Shown: positions 26,494-35,496, counted from the first letter of the stretch. The stretch is 46,476 nucleotides of DNA from an uncultured Clostridia bacterium (GCA_946006945.1 CAMFZN010000004.1:1-46476), one strand, 5' to 3'. Translations and numbers: made by a program. The notes: a model not told the origin generated them from the letters alone.

Positions 26494-27111
26494 TTAATCT
26501 CTGAACGCCCTCTGAAGCTTCGATTCATTCTCTGCAACAAGGTTGTACTTCTCCGAAAGGTATTCGGCTATACCGTTGAAGTCATCTTCGTCTCCATAGT
26601 ACCATTCCAGCTCCATCTCACACACAGGAACCGGCTCGCCCTCATAATCCTGAATAATTCCCTGATCGATTGAGAGTGCACTTATTGACTTGCCTGTATC
26701 AATCTTGACAAGTCTTCTGTCGAAGTTCATCTCGACAGTCTTAACAAGCTTCTTGTCTCCTGCCGCTCTGTACAGAACATCATAAGCATCACTTGACTTG
26801 AACACTTCGATGTTCGGATTCTCAGCGAATCTCTCGTCATTGATTACAAGATTGAACTCCTCACGAACATGAAGTCCCTCTTCAACATTAATATCCCACT
26901 TAATGGTTGCTGTTATTCTGTCATTCTCATATCTGATTCGATATGCAATCCCAGCATCTCTCAGATCATTATCCTCAGTGTCGAAATAGACGGCATGCAT
27001 GTCAATCGTCTCAACAGCATCCTTGTTCAGATAATCTGACAGTTCATCAGAATTGACAATCGAGTCAAATACATCCGAGCTTTCCAGCTTATACTTGAAT
27101 TCAGTTTCCAT
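26494..27111 (-). CDS. CYTH domain protein (triphosphate tunnel family)
   Basis: A 205-residue protein with the N-terminal CYTH signature ExExK (METEFKYKL, E2, E4, K6). Alternating charged strands follow (AYRIRYENDRITATIKWD, HVREEFNLVI, CEMELEWYYGDEDD), as in the beta-barrel of triphosphate tunnel metalloenzymes. Members hydrolyse inorganic triphosphate or nucleoside triphosphates, or make thiamine triphosphate or cAMP. The specific substrate here is unknown. It lies 40 bases upstream of tig behind a near-consensus promoter and may be co-transcribed with it. Confidence 0.8.
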   Translation of the reverse strand: METEFKYKLESSDVFDSIVNSDELSDYLNKDAVETIDMHAVYFDTEDNDLRDAGIAYRIRYENDRITATIKWDINVEEGLHVREEFNLVINDERFAENPNIEVFKSSDAYDVLYRAAGDKKLVKTVEMNFDRRLVKIDTGKSISALSIDQGIIQDYEGEPVPVCEMELEWYYGDEDDFNGIAEYLSEKYNLVAENESKLQRAFRD

Positions 27112-27149
27112 AGTTTCTCCAAAATATAATTTCCCAAATTAGCCTTTTG

Positions 27150-27179
27150 ATTATACTTGAATTACCCGATAGTTGTCAA
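27150..27179 (-). promoter_or_regulatory. Near-consensus promoter of the CYTH-tig unit
   Basis: On the minus strand a perfect TTGACA (27174-27179), an 18-base spacer and a perfect TATAAT (27150-27155). It is among the best sigma-A matches in the window and would start RNA near 27143, about 30 bases before the CYTH gene. Confidence 0.85.
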
Positions 27180-27318
27180 ACTTTACAGAAAATCTCCATA
27201 TAACCACCACAAAACTACCCAATTCGTGCAAAAATCATATGTATTTGACGATAATATGCCTAATTACCCGCATATTCCGGCAGTCGCAGATTATTATTTA
27301 CACGATTATTTGTGAAAT

Positions 27319-28119
27319 CTATCCTTCGAACTTAACTAACTTAATCTTTGAGTCCCTGTCCTTAAAAAGAAGCTCAGTCATGTTGATGAAATTATCAGAA
27401 AGATCGCTTGCATAGTATCTGTCTATGTATTCATTTGCACCCGCAAGCATGTCATTCTCTGAGAGATAGTCTGACATCTCGTTTACAACCTCCGCTGATG
27501 AGCTGTAAAGCCGTAGCTCAGGATACAGCTTATGAATATGCTCTGAGATGAGAGGATAATGAGTGCAGCCCAGGATAAGGTTGTCAAAATCATTGTTTCT
27601 CACAAAATCATCCATATAGTATGCCACTGTCTTCTCCATAATCTCGGTATGGGTAAATCCTTCCTCAATCAGAGGTACAAGCGCAGGGCATGCAAGGCTG
27701 TATGTCTCAATGTCAGGATTAATTGCCTTAAGCTTCTTAGAGTACACACCGCTTGAAATTGTTGCCTTTGTTGCTATAATGCCGACCTTAGCGCATCCAT
27801 CCTTTGATACCTTTCTTACAGTCGGTCCGATTACACCATAAATCGGAACATCAGGATGACACTGCCTCAGGTAATCGAGCGCCATGGCAGTAACCGTATT
27901 ACATGCAATGATTATCATCTTTACGTTCTTTGAGACAAGATAATCCACTATCTGCGAAGCGAACTGTCTGATAGTCTCAGGAGACTTGGATCCATAAGGA
28001 GTCCTTGCCGTATCACCGAAGTAAATGACCTTCTCATGCGGCAGCTTCTCGTGGAGCTCAAGAACACTTGTCAATCCGCCGAGTCCCGAATCGAAGAAAC
28101 CGATAGGTCTGTTATCCAT
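27319..28119 (-). CDS. murI: Glutamate racemase
   Basis: A 266-residue cofactor-independent racemase making D-glutamate for peptidoglycan. The two catalytic cysteines are in IIACNTVTAMA (about 75) and ILGCTHYPLI (about 186). The N-terminal FFDSGLGGLTSV and FGDTARTPYG motifs are present. Length is normal. AAGAGGT precedes the ATG. The gene stands alone with its own promoter, diverging from the DUF1292 gene. Confidence 0.96.
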   Translation of the reverse strand: MDNRPIGFFDSGLGGLTSVLELHEKLPHEKVIYFGDTARTPYGSKSPETIRQFASQIVDYLVSKNVKMIIIACNTVTAMALDYLRQCHPDVPIYGVIGPTVRKVSKDGCAKVGIIATKATISSGVYSKKLKAINPDIETYSLACPALVPLIEEGFTHTEIMEKTVAYYMDDFVRNNDFDNLILGCTHYPLISEHIHKLYPELRLYSSSAEVVNEMSDYLSENDMLAGANEYIDRYYASDLSDNFINMTELLFKDRDSKIKLVKFEG

Positions 28120-28160
28120 CTGTTAGTTACCTCTTGAATAATAATTAAAACTTTCAGAAC

Positions 28161-28176
28161 ATTATATCACAACAGG
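28161..28176 (-). promoter_or_regulatory. Extended -10 promoter of murI
   Basis: Minus-strand TGATATAAT (TATAAT at 28161-28166) lies within CCTGTTGTGATATAAT, identical over 16 bases to the folD promoter. No good -35 is present at the normal distance. Confidence 0.55.
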
Positions 28177-28209
28177 TGCAAGATAATGATTGAATTTTGA
28201 AAAGACCGA

Positions 28210-28238
28210 TTGATATTGACACGGAATCGTGATATAGT
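28210..28238 (+). promoter_or_regulatory. Promoter of the DUF1292 gene
   Basis: TTGATA (28210-28215), a 17-base spacer and TATAGT (28233-28238), each one base from consensus, precede an AAAGGAGG site and ATG at 28272. Confidence 0.75.
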
Positions 28239-28271
28239 TAGCAAGTATTATGACAGCAAAGGAGGTCTGAC

Positions 28272-28553
28272 ATGTCTGAGGAGATTAAGGATATTGCTAT
28301 CGAAGAAGAAGATGATATCATCACTCTTGAGTTTGATGATGATACAGCAGTTGATTGCGCAGTAATCGGTACATTTGATCTCGACGGTAAGGAGTATATT
28401 GCTCTTGCACCTGAAGATGGTACTGATGATGTATACATTTATGGTTATAAGGCAGTTAGCGACGACGAGTTTGAGATTCTCGAGATCGAGGATGACGCTG
28501 AGTTTAACGCAGCAGCTGCAGAGTTTGATGCTATCATGGCAGATGGCGAGTAA
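28272..28553 (+). CDS. DUF1292 domain protein
   Basis: A very acidic 93-residue protein. The core DDIITLEFDDDTAVDCAVIGTFDLDGKEYIALAP is the DUF1292 pattern found widely in Firmicutes, frequently near tRNA, ribosome-assembly or RNase genes. No enzyme motif is visible and its function is not known. AAAGGAGG lies 6 bases before the ATG. tRNA-Leu follows 36 bases later with only a small hairpin (28567-28584) between, so both may share a transcript. Confidence 0.9.
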   Translation: MSEEIKDIAIEEEDDIITLEFDDDTAVDCAVIGTFDLDGKEYIALAPEDGTDDVYIYGYKAVSDDEFEILEIEDDAEFNAAAAEFDAIMADGE

Positions 28554-28589
28554 TCAGAACTGAATACCGGAGAGTTTTCTCCGGATTAT

Positions 28590-28674
28590 GCGGATATGGC
28601 GGAATTGGCAGACGCGCACGGTTCAGGTCCGTGTGAGTAACATCGTGTAGGTTCGAATCCTATTATCCGCACCA
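28590..28674 (+). tRNA. tRNA-Leu (CAG)
   Basis: An 85-base cloverleaf with a long variable arm as in class II tRNAs. The acceptor stem is GCGGATA/TATCCGC, the anticodon stem CACGG/CCGTG with loop TTCAGGT (anticodon CAG), the T-arm has GGTTCGAATCC, and CCA is encoded. Confidence 0.96.
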
Positions 28675-28680
28675 GAAGAA

Positions 28681-28709
28681 AACCACTCATTTACGAATGA
28701 GTGGTTTTT
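28681..28709 (+). terminator. Intrinsic terminator after tRNA-Leu
   Basis: A perfect 10-bp stem AACCACTCAT/ATGAGTGGTT with a 6-base loop runs into TTT, 6 bases after the tRNA CCA end. Confidence 0.9.
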
Positions 28710-28757
28710 GTTTACTCTTTTTTAACTATACATATTTCATATTTGGAGGGGAACATT

Positions 28758-29723
28758 ATGAAGATTGTATTTCTTGACTCACACGTTGCCAATCCGGGCG
28801 ATCTTTCATGGGACCGCCTTGAAGCAATCGGCGAGCTTACCGTCTACGAGAGAACCTCAACGACAGAGAGCCCTCTTATTGCAGAAAGAATCGGAAATGC
28901 CGAGATTGTAATTACCAACAAGACACCTATTTCTAGAGATACTCTTGACAAGTGTCCGAGCGTTCGCATAATTGCTGTAATTGCAACCGGATATAATGTA
29001 GTTGATGTAAATGCGGCAGCTGATAAGGGTATCCCGGTTGTAAATGTGCCGGGATATGCCACATCAAACGTCGCACAGTTCAACATCGCACTTCTTCTTG
29101 AGATATGCTCACATATCGGTGAGCATTCGAGAGGAGTATATGAAGGACGATGGGCATCCTGCCCTGACTTCTGCTACTGGGATTATCCTGCTATCTCTCT
29201 TCAGGGCAAGACAGCAGGCATCATTGGTCTTGGAAGCATCGGTCAGGCCACTGCAAGACTTCTCAAGGCCTTCGGCATGGATGTCCTTGGAAGCTCGAGG
29301 CATCAGAAGGATATCCCAGAGGATATTGTTACGCAGTGCAGCACCGAAAGAGTCCTTCAAGAATCAGACATCATTTACCTATGCTGTCCGATGACATCAG
29401 AAACTGAGGGAATAATATGCACTGAGAATATTTACCGCATGAAGGATGGAGTAATAATAATCAATACTGCAAGAGGTCAGCTCGTTAATGAGAATGATCT
29501 GAAAGACGCCCTTGTAAGCGGCAAGGTTCGTGCAGCTGCTGTAGATGTAGTATCCGCAGAGCCTATCAGAGAAGATAATCCTCTCCTAAGTGCGCCAAAC
29601 TGCATAATCACGCCTCACATCGCATGGCTTTCCGATGACGCAAGGCAGCTGATGCTAGACACAACCTGTTCAAACATTGAAGCATATCTTAGCGGCAGGA
29701 AACAGAATGTTGTTAATATGTAA
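28758..29723 (+). CDS. D-2-hydroxyacid dehydrogenase (glycerate dehydrogenase-like)
   Basis: A 321-residue NAD(P)-dependent dehydrogenase. The Rossmann motif is GIIGLGSIGQATARLL (about 149-164). The catalytic triad Arg (NTARGQLV), Glu (SAEPIREDNP) and His (ITPHIAWLS) is intact. The overall pattern (NVPGYATSNVAQFNIALLLE) resembles hydroxypyruvate/glycerate dehydrogenases more than SerA. GGAGGGG lies 6 bases before the ATG at 28758; the upstream extension to 28701 overlaps the terminator and is not used. It stands alone after tRNA-Leu. Exact substrate is uncertain. Confidence 0.85.
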   Translation: MKIVFLDSHVANPGDLSWDRLEAIGELTVYERTSTTESPLIAERIGNAEIVITNKTPISRDTLDKCPSVRIIAVIATGYNVVDVNAAADKGIPVVNVPGYATSNVAQFNIALLLEICSHIGEHSRGVYEGRWASCPDFCYWDYPAISLQGKTAGIIGLGSIGQATARLLKAFGMDVLGSSRHQKDIPEDIVTQCSTERVLQESDIIYLCCPMTSETEGIICTENIYRMKDGVIIINTARGQLVNENDLKDALVSGKVRAAAVDVVSAEPIREDNPLLSAPNCIITPHIAWLSDDARQLMLDTTCSNIEAYLSGRKQNVVNM

Positions 29724-29798
29724 GGCTTCAGATATTCCCAGACAATAACACTATAAAAGGCAAGGTCTGAAGAAGCCTTCCGGGTCGTCCCTGAATTG

Positions 29799-31733
29799 CT
29801 ACCTCTCTCCCTTGCCTTCTTTTGTTCCAAAGAATTCGATTATGCTGTCTGCCGCAGCGCCGTTCATGCCTTCTACAGACATAAGCTCGCTTCGGCTCGC
29901 AGCCTTTATCTCATTGATGCTTCCGAAATACTTTAGAAGTGCTGTTCTCCTTCTAGGTCCTATTCCCGGGATGTCCTCGAGCGCAGACCTTATTGTTCTT
30001 TTGCCCCTGACACCTTTCATGAAGCTGATTGCGAATCTGTGAACCTCCTCCTGGACAGTTCCGGTATAACTGAACAGAACAGGATCCTCTCTCAGGTTAA
30101 TCTCGCTTCCATCCTCAAACACAATCGCCCTTGTTCTGTGAGCGTCATCCTTCGCCATTCCTGCAACCGGGATAGACATGCCATAGGCTTCGATTATTTT
30201 AATAACAGCGTGCACCTGCCCAAGGCCTCCATCAATCAACATGAGATCCGGGTATGTGATAAAGCCCTCATCTCCATTTCTGGCCCTTTTGAGTCTCCTG
30301 TAGATTACCTCCTGAAGGCTTCCGTAGTCGTCACCTTTAGAAGCTGTCTTAACCTTGAACTTTCTGTAATCGCTCTTAACAGGTTTTCTTCCTTCATAGA
30401 CAACCATGGCTCCAACAGTATCAAGTCCGTTCATGTTGGATATGTCATATGCCTCAATTCTGTACTCTCGGTCCTCATCCTCAGAAATCACTCTTGGAAC
30501 GCTTCCGCTTATCTCGCAGCATCGCTCGATAATACTCGTAATTCTGCTTCTCAGGAGGCTTTGCTTCTCCTTCTCTCTTTCCAGCCTGTCATCGAGGGAT
30601 TTGGCAAGTTCTATTGAATCTGACGATGCCATGCTGACAAGACTCTTCTTATCTCCCCTTTCAGGAACAAGAATTCTGGTCTTATGAAGGTAGTCATTGC
30701 CGGATGCCGCATTATCCTCGTTCACTCCGTTAAGCATCTCCTCAAGGAGACTCTGGTCATCGACCGGTGCTGAAAGAAGAATCTCCTTAGGCAGCCTCAT
30801 GGCTGACGGATAGTGCTGCTTGATAAAAGCAGATACTATGCCCTCTGCCGCCTTCCTCTCCTCTAGTGCAAAACCATTATCCCTTACCGGAATCACCTCA
30901 CGTCCCGTCATCTTGCCGTCTCTTACGTGATATAACGAAACAATGGCGTTGTTTTCTGATACAACAGGGATGAGAATATCCATGTCGCTATGCGAGGTAA
31001 GTGTTGCTCTCTGTGTCTCGCCGATAGTTCTAAGAGAGGTGATGTAGTCTCTGTATCTGGCTGCCTCCTCGAATTCGAGTCTGTCAGATGCATCAAGCAT
31101 TTTCTTCTCAAGCTTCTTTATTAGCGCCTGATCCTTGCCTCCAAGTATGTCCATAACCTCGTCAATCAGAGCTCTGTACTCAAGTCTGTTGACGCTTCCG
31201 AGACATACACCGGGACACTTTCCGATGTGATAATTAAGACACGGCCTTATTCCTTCACGAAATGTTATCTGCCTGCATTTCTTTAGCATATACATCTCGT
31301 CAATCAGCTTCAGCGTCTGACTGACAGCACCTGCGTCGGTATAAGGTCCGAAATACTTGTCTCCGTCACGCTCCACCTGTCTTGTCTTGTATACCCTTGG
31401 ATAAGGTTCGCTTAGGGTAACCTTGATATATGGATAGCTTTTGTCATCTTTAAGAAGAATGTTATACTTCGGCTTGTATTTCTTTATGAGATTGCACTCC
31501 AAAACCAGCGCTTCCATCTCAGTGGCACACTTTATGTAGTCAAATTCTGCAACCACACTTACCATCGCCCTGACCTTAGGATCGAGTGCCTGAGTGTTTC
31601 TGAAGTACTGCCTTACCCTGTTTCTGAGATTAATCGCCTTGCCGACATATATTATTTCTCCAAGGCTGTCCTTGTGCATGTATACACCAGGACAGGTTGG
31701 AAGCTTCTTAAGTTCCTCCTCAATGACAAACAT
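29799..31733 (-). CDS. uvrC: Excinuclease ABC subunit C
   Basis: A 644-residue nucleotide-excision-repair nuclease making both incisions around UvrB-bound lesions. The GIY-YIG domain spans about 11-90 (CPGVYMHKDSLGEIIYVGKA). A UVR motif (LEFEEAARYRDYI) is near 218, the RNase H-like domain has LMLIDGGLGQVHAV near 497, and two helix-hairpin-helix motifs (IPGIGPRRRTALL, VEGMNGAAADSI) close the protein. The ATG overlaps the stop codon of the DacF-like gene (TGATG), with no strong binding site of its own, so coupling is likely. Confidence 0.97.
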   Translation of the reverse strand: MFVIEEELKKLPTCPGVYMHKDSLGEIIYVGKAINLRNRVRQYFRNTQALDPKVRAMVSVVAEFDYIKCATEMEALVLECNLIKKYKPKYNILLKDDKSYPYIKVTLSEPYPRVYKTRQVERDGDKYFGPYTDAGAVSQTLKLIDEMYMLKKCRQITFREGIRPCLNYHIGKCPGVCLGSVNRLEYRALIDEVMDILGGKDQALIKKLEKKMLDASDRLEFEEAARYRDYITSLRTIGETQRATLTSHSDMDILIPVVSENNAIVSLYHVRDGKMTGREVIPVRDNGFALEERKAAEGIVSAFIKQHYPSAMRLPKEILLSAPVDDQSLLEEMLNGVNEDNAASGNDYLHKTRILVPERGDKKSLVSMASSDSIELAKSLDDRLEREKEKQSLLRSRITSIIERCCEISGSVPRVISEDEDREYRIEAYDISNMNGLDTVGAMVVYEGRKPVKSDYRKFKVKTASKGDDYGSLQEVIYRRLKRARNGDEGFITYPDLMLIDGGLGQVHAVIKIIEAYGMSIPVAGMAKDDAHRTRAIVFEDGSEINLREDPVLFSYTGTVQEEVHRFAISFMKGVRGKRTIRSALEDIPGIGPRRRTALLKYFGSINEIKAASRSELMSVEGMNGAAADSIIEFFGTKEGKGER

Positions 31734-33058
31734 CAGTGATATGTCCAGTTTCTTCTGGCTCTATCCTCCTCTATCGCCTTCTGTTTCATTGCAAGCTCAC
31801 GAATTCTGGCCTGCCTCTGTCTTTCCTTAATTCTGCGACGTTTTGCCCTTCTGATTCTTCCTCTGATGAAAAGAAAGAGAAGTGCCGCTGCTGCAGCTGC
31901 AATTCCTACGAAAGCAGCATTCGAAATGTATATATATGACGGGAACCAGCCCGTATTGATATCCTCATTTGTCACAACATCTACTGTGCCCTTAAGCTCA
32001 TCGGCTACATATATTCTGAATTCACCGATTTTGGTTCCCTTGCTGATAGGAGCCTTAAGTCTGTCCTGCATTACTACACGAGTCTGAACAAGGCTGGTGC
32101 TTCCTTCAGGAGGAACATAGGCATATCCCTTTGTCTTTGTATAGCCGCTGACTCTCACCTTTGCGCCATGCTTTACCATGACACTTCCGACTTTTTTGCC
32201 CGCCTTTACAATAACATCCTTGGATGCATTCTCATGTCCGTAATCAGTCAGAAGTGAAGCCTCCTTTGAAACGCCTTCCTTTGTGGTTCCGAGAGAAACA
32301 GCTATTATCTGCATTCCGTCGCGACGCGATATCATAACCGACTGATATGTCTTGCCGGCATTGTTAAGAGTTCCGGTAAGCGCACCCTCAAAGCCGTCAA
32401 TGTTTCCGCCTCCGCTGCCTTGCCTAAGTGCTTCAGAGATAAAAGGGTATCTCATCGCATATTGAGCAATTACCGCTATGTCATATGCTGATGAATACTG
32501 ATTGTTGTCGCCCTTGCCCGTCGGATTCATGAACTGAGTGTTCATAAGCTCAAGCTCCATAGCCTTTGAATTCATCTCGCTGACGAAAATCTCTTCCTTT
32601 GTTGCAGAATAAAGACTGAGTGCATATGCAGCTTCATCAGAATCTCTGGTGAGCATCGCTGTAAGAAGGTCGGATACCTTAACCTCCTGCCCCTTCTTAT
32701 ATATATCCCCAAGCTTATCTGCCTTGCTGCTTATGGTTACAATGTTGTTGTATTCTTTATCATCGTGCATATTGTCAATTACAACCATTGCTGTCATAAG
32801 CTTGACAAGATCTCCCGGAGGAAGCTTCCTGTCCTCATGTAATCCGTATACCACCTGACTCGTGGATCCGGAGAAGGAGACTGCACCGCTTGAGTGAATG
32901 TCACTCTCCTTAATATCAGCCTTTGATGCGCCAAAAACCGCATCAAAACTGATGGTGACCATCAGCATCAGCATAATCAGTATTGCTGCTATTGTGGTCA
33001 CCATCTCTTTAATCCTTTGAGAATATTCAGTTGAGAAATGATGAGTACTATTTCTCAT
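31733..33058 (-). CDS. DacF-like D,D-carboxypeptidase homologue lacking catalytic motifs
   Basis: A 441-residue protein with an N-terminal hydrophobic export segment (about 20-40), an S11/PBP5-type domain, a membrane helix near 375-397 and a basic cytoplasmic tail (RGRIRRAKRRRIKERQRQAR). The fold is recognisable from KLPPGDLVKLMTAMVVID, MNTQFMNPTG and RRDGMQIIAVSLG. Yet the catalytic SxxK reads DLVK (D83), SxN reads DSD (139-141), and KTG lies in an altered DGFEGALTG (221-229). The DNA reads these clearly and the frame is intact. It is probably an inactive cell-wall-binding or scaffold protein. AAGGAA precedes the ATG. Confidence 0.82.
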   Translation of the reverse strand: MRNSTHHFSTEYSQRIKEMVTTIAAILIMLMLMVTISFDAVFGASKADIKESDIHSSGAVSFSGSTSQVVYGLHEDRKLPPGDLVKLMTAMVVIDNMHDDKEYNNIVTISSKADKLGDIYKKGQEVKVSDLLTAMLTRDSDEAAYALSLYSATKEEIFVSEMNSKAMELELMNTQFMNPTGKGDNNQYSSAYDIAVIAQYAMRYPFISEALRQGSGGGNIDGFEGALTGTLNNAGKTYQSVMISRRDGMQIIAVSLGTTKEGVSKEASLLTDYGHENASKDVIVKAGKKVGSVMVKHGAKVRVSGYTKTKGYAYVPPEGSTSLVQTRVVMQDRLKAPISKGTKIGEFRIYVADELKGTVDVVTNEDINTGWFPSYIYISNAAFVGIAAAAAALLFLFIRGRIRRAKRRRIKERQRQARIRELAMKQKAIEEDRARRNWTYH

Positions 33059-33087
33059 TAGAATTCCTTCCCTATTGTTTCAGTCAA

Positions 33088-34221
33088 TTATCCGAGCACT
33101 CTTGTTCTGATAACGTAAGGAGCCTCAAATACGTTAGGGCATCCTGACTTAACTGCGCAGATAACATATCCGTAGTCGCCTCTCTTGCCAGAAGCCATAT
33201 CTACGAGGCAATCTCCATAGAATGCCTTGAACTCCTCAGCCTTATCCTCTGCATCCTTGTAGAGAGCGCAGATTCTCTTTGTACCCTCGATGCAGTCAAG
33301 TGATACTGCAGGATAGTTAACTGAGCATCTGATGTTACCGCATCCGAGGTAATCCATAAGCTCCTCAGCAGCCATAACTGCGCAGTTCTCCTCAGCCTCA
33401 GCAGTTGATGCTCCAAGGTGTGGAGTTGCAACGATTCCAGGCACTCCGATTGTCTCCTCGTTAGCAAGGTCAGTCATGTATTTTCTGATCTTTCCTGTCT
33501 CAAGAGCAGCCTTGATGTCATCTACAACTACAAGGTCAGGTCTTGCGAAGTTAAGGATGATAGCTCCGTCCTTCATGTTAGCGATGAGATCCTTGTTGAT
33601 CATACCCTTAGTTGCAGGAAGTGATGGAACGTGGATTGATACGAAGTCACACTCCTTAACCATCTCTGCTACATCATCAAACATCTTTACATCAGCAGTA
33701 AGACATGGATGAGGTCTGAATGCCTCGTATCCGCATACCTTCATGCCGAGAGCCTCACATGAGTTGGCAATCTTAGCTCCGATAGCACCAAGTCCGATAA
33801 TACCGATAGTCTTGCCGAGAATCTCAGTTCCTGCGTAATTCTTCTTACCCTTCTCAACGTCTGATGATACATCATCACCCTCGAGAGTATTAGCCCATGC
33901 GATACCCTCATACATGTTTCTTGCGCCCATGATAAGAGCTGCAAGCACAAGCTCCTTAACTGCGTTTGAGTTAGCTCCAGGTGCGTTGAATACTACGATT
34001 CCCTGATCAGCGCACTTGTCGAGCGGAATATTGTTAACTCCTGCACCTGCTCTTCCGATAGCGAGCAGATTCTCAGAGAAATCCATGTCGTGCATCTTGA
34101 ATGATCTTACGATGATACCGTTAGCCTGATCTACATCATCTGTAAGAACATAATTCTCAGTAAGCTTAGAAAGACCTACCTGTGAAATGTTGTTGAGAGT
34201 ACCGATATAATACTTCTCCAT
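33088..34221 (-). CDS. serA: D-3-phosphoglycerate dehydrogenase
   Basis: A 377-residue enzyme oxidising 3-phosphoglycerate, the first step of serine synthesis. AGAGVNNIPLDKC (about 68) and the NAD-binding GIIGLGAIGAKIA (about 139-151) mark the family. Catalytic Arg is in NFARPDLVV, Glu in LANEETIG and His in TPHLGASTAEAEEN. It ends without the usual ACT domain signature and instead has about 60 residues rich in Asp/Lys. AGGAGG lies 9 bases before the ATG at 34221. Serine made here feeds glyA elsewhere in the window. No serC or serB is visible. Confidence 0.92.
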   Translation of the reverse strand: MEKYYIGTLNNISQVGLSKLTENYVLTDDVDQANGIIVRSFKMHDMDFSENLLAIGRAGAGVNNIPLDKCADQGIVVFNAPGANSNAVKELVLAALIMGARNMYEGIAWANTLEGDDVSSDVEKGKKNYAGTEILGKTIGIIGLGAIGAKIANSCEALGMKVCGYEAFRPHPCLTADVKMFDDVAEMVKECDFVSIHVPSLPATKGMINKDLIANMKDGAIILNFARPDLVVVDDIKAALETGKIRKYMTDLANEETIGVPGIVATPHLGASTAEAEENCAVMAAEELMDYLGCGNIRCSVNYPAVSLDCIEGTKRICALYKDAEDKAEEFKAFYGDCLVDMASGKRGDYGYVICAVKSGCPNVFEAPYVIRTRVLG

Positions 34222-34281
34222 GTCTCTGTACCTCCTGTTTTTCAAGAAACTGTTACTAATTACGTATCTGTTAGTATATCA

Positions 34282-35472
34282 TTATTTAATATATTCTGCC
34301 ATAACTTCACCGAGAATCTTCATTCCCTCCTCCATCTGCTCGTCTGAGCTGTTGGAATAATTGATTCTCATTGTTCTTACATCTCTTTCATACTCATAGA
34401 AAGGATCTCCTGCAACTACAGCAACCTTCCTCTTAAGAGCTGCATTCTGAACATCTACCGCCTTTACTCCCTCAGGAAGAGTAACCCAGAGGAACATTCC
34501 GCCCTCAGGTCTTGTGAACTCAACACCCTCAGGAAGATACTTCTCCATGCATGCCATCATGCGGTTGGCCTTCTCTCCGTACACAGCAGCAGCCTTTCTG
34601 ATCTGCTCGTCGAGGTCGTTATCCTCAAGATACTGATCCATTAGCATCTGTCCGAAGATGTTGGTGTGAAGATCGAGAGCAGACTTGTACATTACAAGCT
34701 TGTCTCTAAGCTCCTTGTTAGGGCATGCAATCCAGCCTATTCTCATTCCCGGTGATACAATCTTTGAGAATGTTCCAAGAGCACAGCACTGCTCGCCGAG
34801 GTAGTATGCAAGGGAATTTCCCGACTTGCCTGTGAATCTCAGCTCTCCGTATGGATTGTCCTCCAGAAGAACTGTATCTGTTCCCTTAAGCGCCTCTGCA
34901 AGAGCCGCTCTTGTCTCTTCCTTGTATGTGAGTCCTGTAGGATTCTGGAAGTTAGGAATAATATACATGAACTTTGGATTATGATCCTTTAGAAGCTCCA
35001 CAAGCTGCTCGACGTCAAGTCCGTCCTCATTCAGATCTACTGTCAGAACCTTAGGATCATAGTGATGGAAAACCTGAAGTGCTGCAAGATAGCTTGGATT
35101 CTCAACAACTATCTCATCACCCGGATCAACCAGAGAAGCTGCTACAAGGTCAAGTGCCTGCTGCGAGCCTGCTGTGATGATGATGTCATCAGCACTGTAC
35201 TCGATTCCCATTGTCTTCTTATATCTGTCGGCAATCTTCTGTCTGAGAGGAAGAAATCCCTGTGCCTGGCTGTACTGAAGAGCCACATATCCGAACTTCT
35301 CAAACACCTTCTTTGATGCCTCTGATACCTCCTCAACAGGAAGTGTTGTCGGATTAGGAAGTCCGCCGGCGAACGAAATGGTCGATGGATCTGATGCAGC
35401 TGATAGTATTACCTCCAGGAATTCTCCGGGAAAATCTCTTTTCTTTACTCTTTCCGAAAGCTGTGGTTTCAT
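34282..35472 (-). CDS. PLP-dependent class I/II aminotransferase (Aro8/LysN-like)
   Basis: A 396-residue fold-type I aminotransferase. FAGGLPNPTTLP (about 34), ITAGSQQALDL (about 99), PNFQNPTGLTY (about 172) and the PLP-lysine region GTFSKIVSPGMRIGW (about 232, K236) are present. It has the body of MocR-type proteins without a DNA-binding domain. Relatives act on 2-aminoadipate, aromatic or branched-chain amino acids. Placement between the ilv genes and serA suggests transamination of branched-chain keto acids or phosphohydroxypyruvate, but the sequence does not settle this. AGGAGG precedes the ATG. Confidence 0.88.
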   Translation of the reverse strand: MKPQLSERVKKRDFPGEFLEVILSAASDPSTISFAGGLPNPTTLPVEEVSEASKKVFEKFGYVALQYSQAQGFLPLRQKIADRYKKTMGIEYSADDIIITAGSQQALDLVAASLVDPGDEIVVENPSYLAALQVFHHYDPKVLTVDLNEDGLDVEQLVELLKDHNPKFMYIIPNFQNPTGLTYKEETRAALAEALKGTDTVLLEDNPYGELRFTGKSGNSLAYYLGEQCCALGTFSKIVSPGMRIGWIACPNKELRDKLVMYKSALDLHTNIFGQMLMDQYLEDNDLDEQIRKAAAVYGEKANRMMACMEKYLPEGVEFTRPEGGMFLWVTLPEGVKAVDVQNAALKRKVAVVAGDPFYEYERDVRTMRINYSNSSDEQMEEGMKILGEVMAEYIK

Positions 35473-35496
35473 TATTTGTTCCTCCTATTATTGGTA

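Noticed and set aside
27180-27318. Hidden small gene or RNA downstream of murI
   Set aside because: A-T-rich sequence with one weak dyad (AATATGC/GCATATT) and no T-run, ribosome binding site or credible reading frame.
28701-28757. Longer start for the hydroxyacid dehydrogenase
   Set aside because: The extra residues overlap the tRNA-Leu terminator and lack a ribosome binding site; GGAGGGG supports the ATG at 28758.
29722-29779. Terminator between the hydroxyacid dehydrogenase and uvrC
   Set aside because: AAGGCTTC/GAAGCCTT can pair, but the loop is over 40 bases and no T-run follows on either strand.
31733-33058. DacF-like gene as a pseudogene
   Set aside because: The frame is intact, it has a good ribosome binding site and export and membrane segments, and it is coupled to uvrC. 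Loss of catalytic residues alone does not make it a broken gene.
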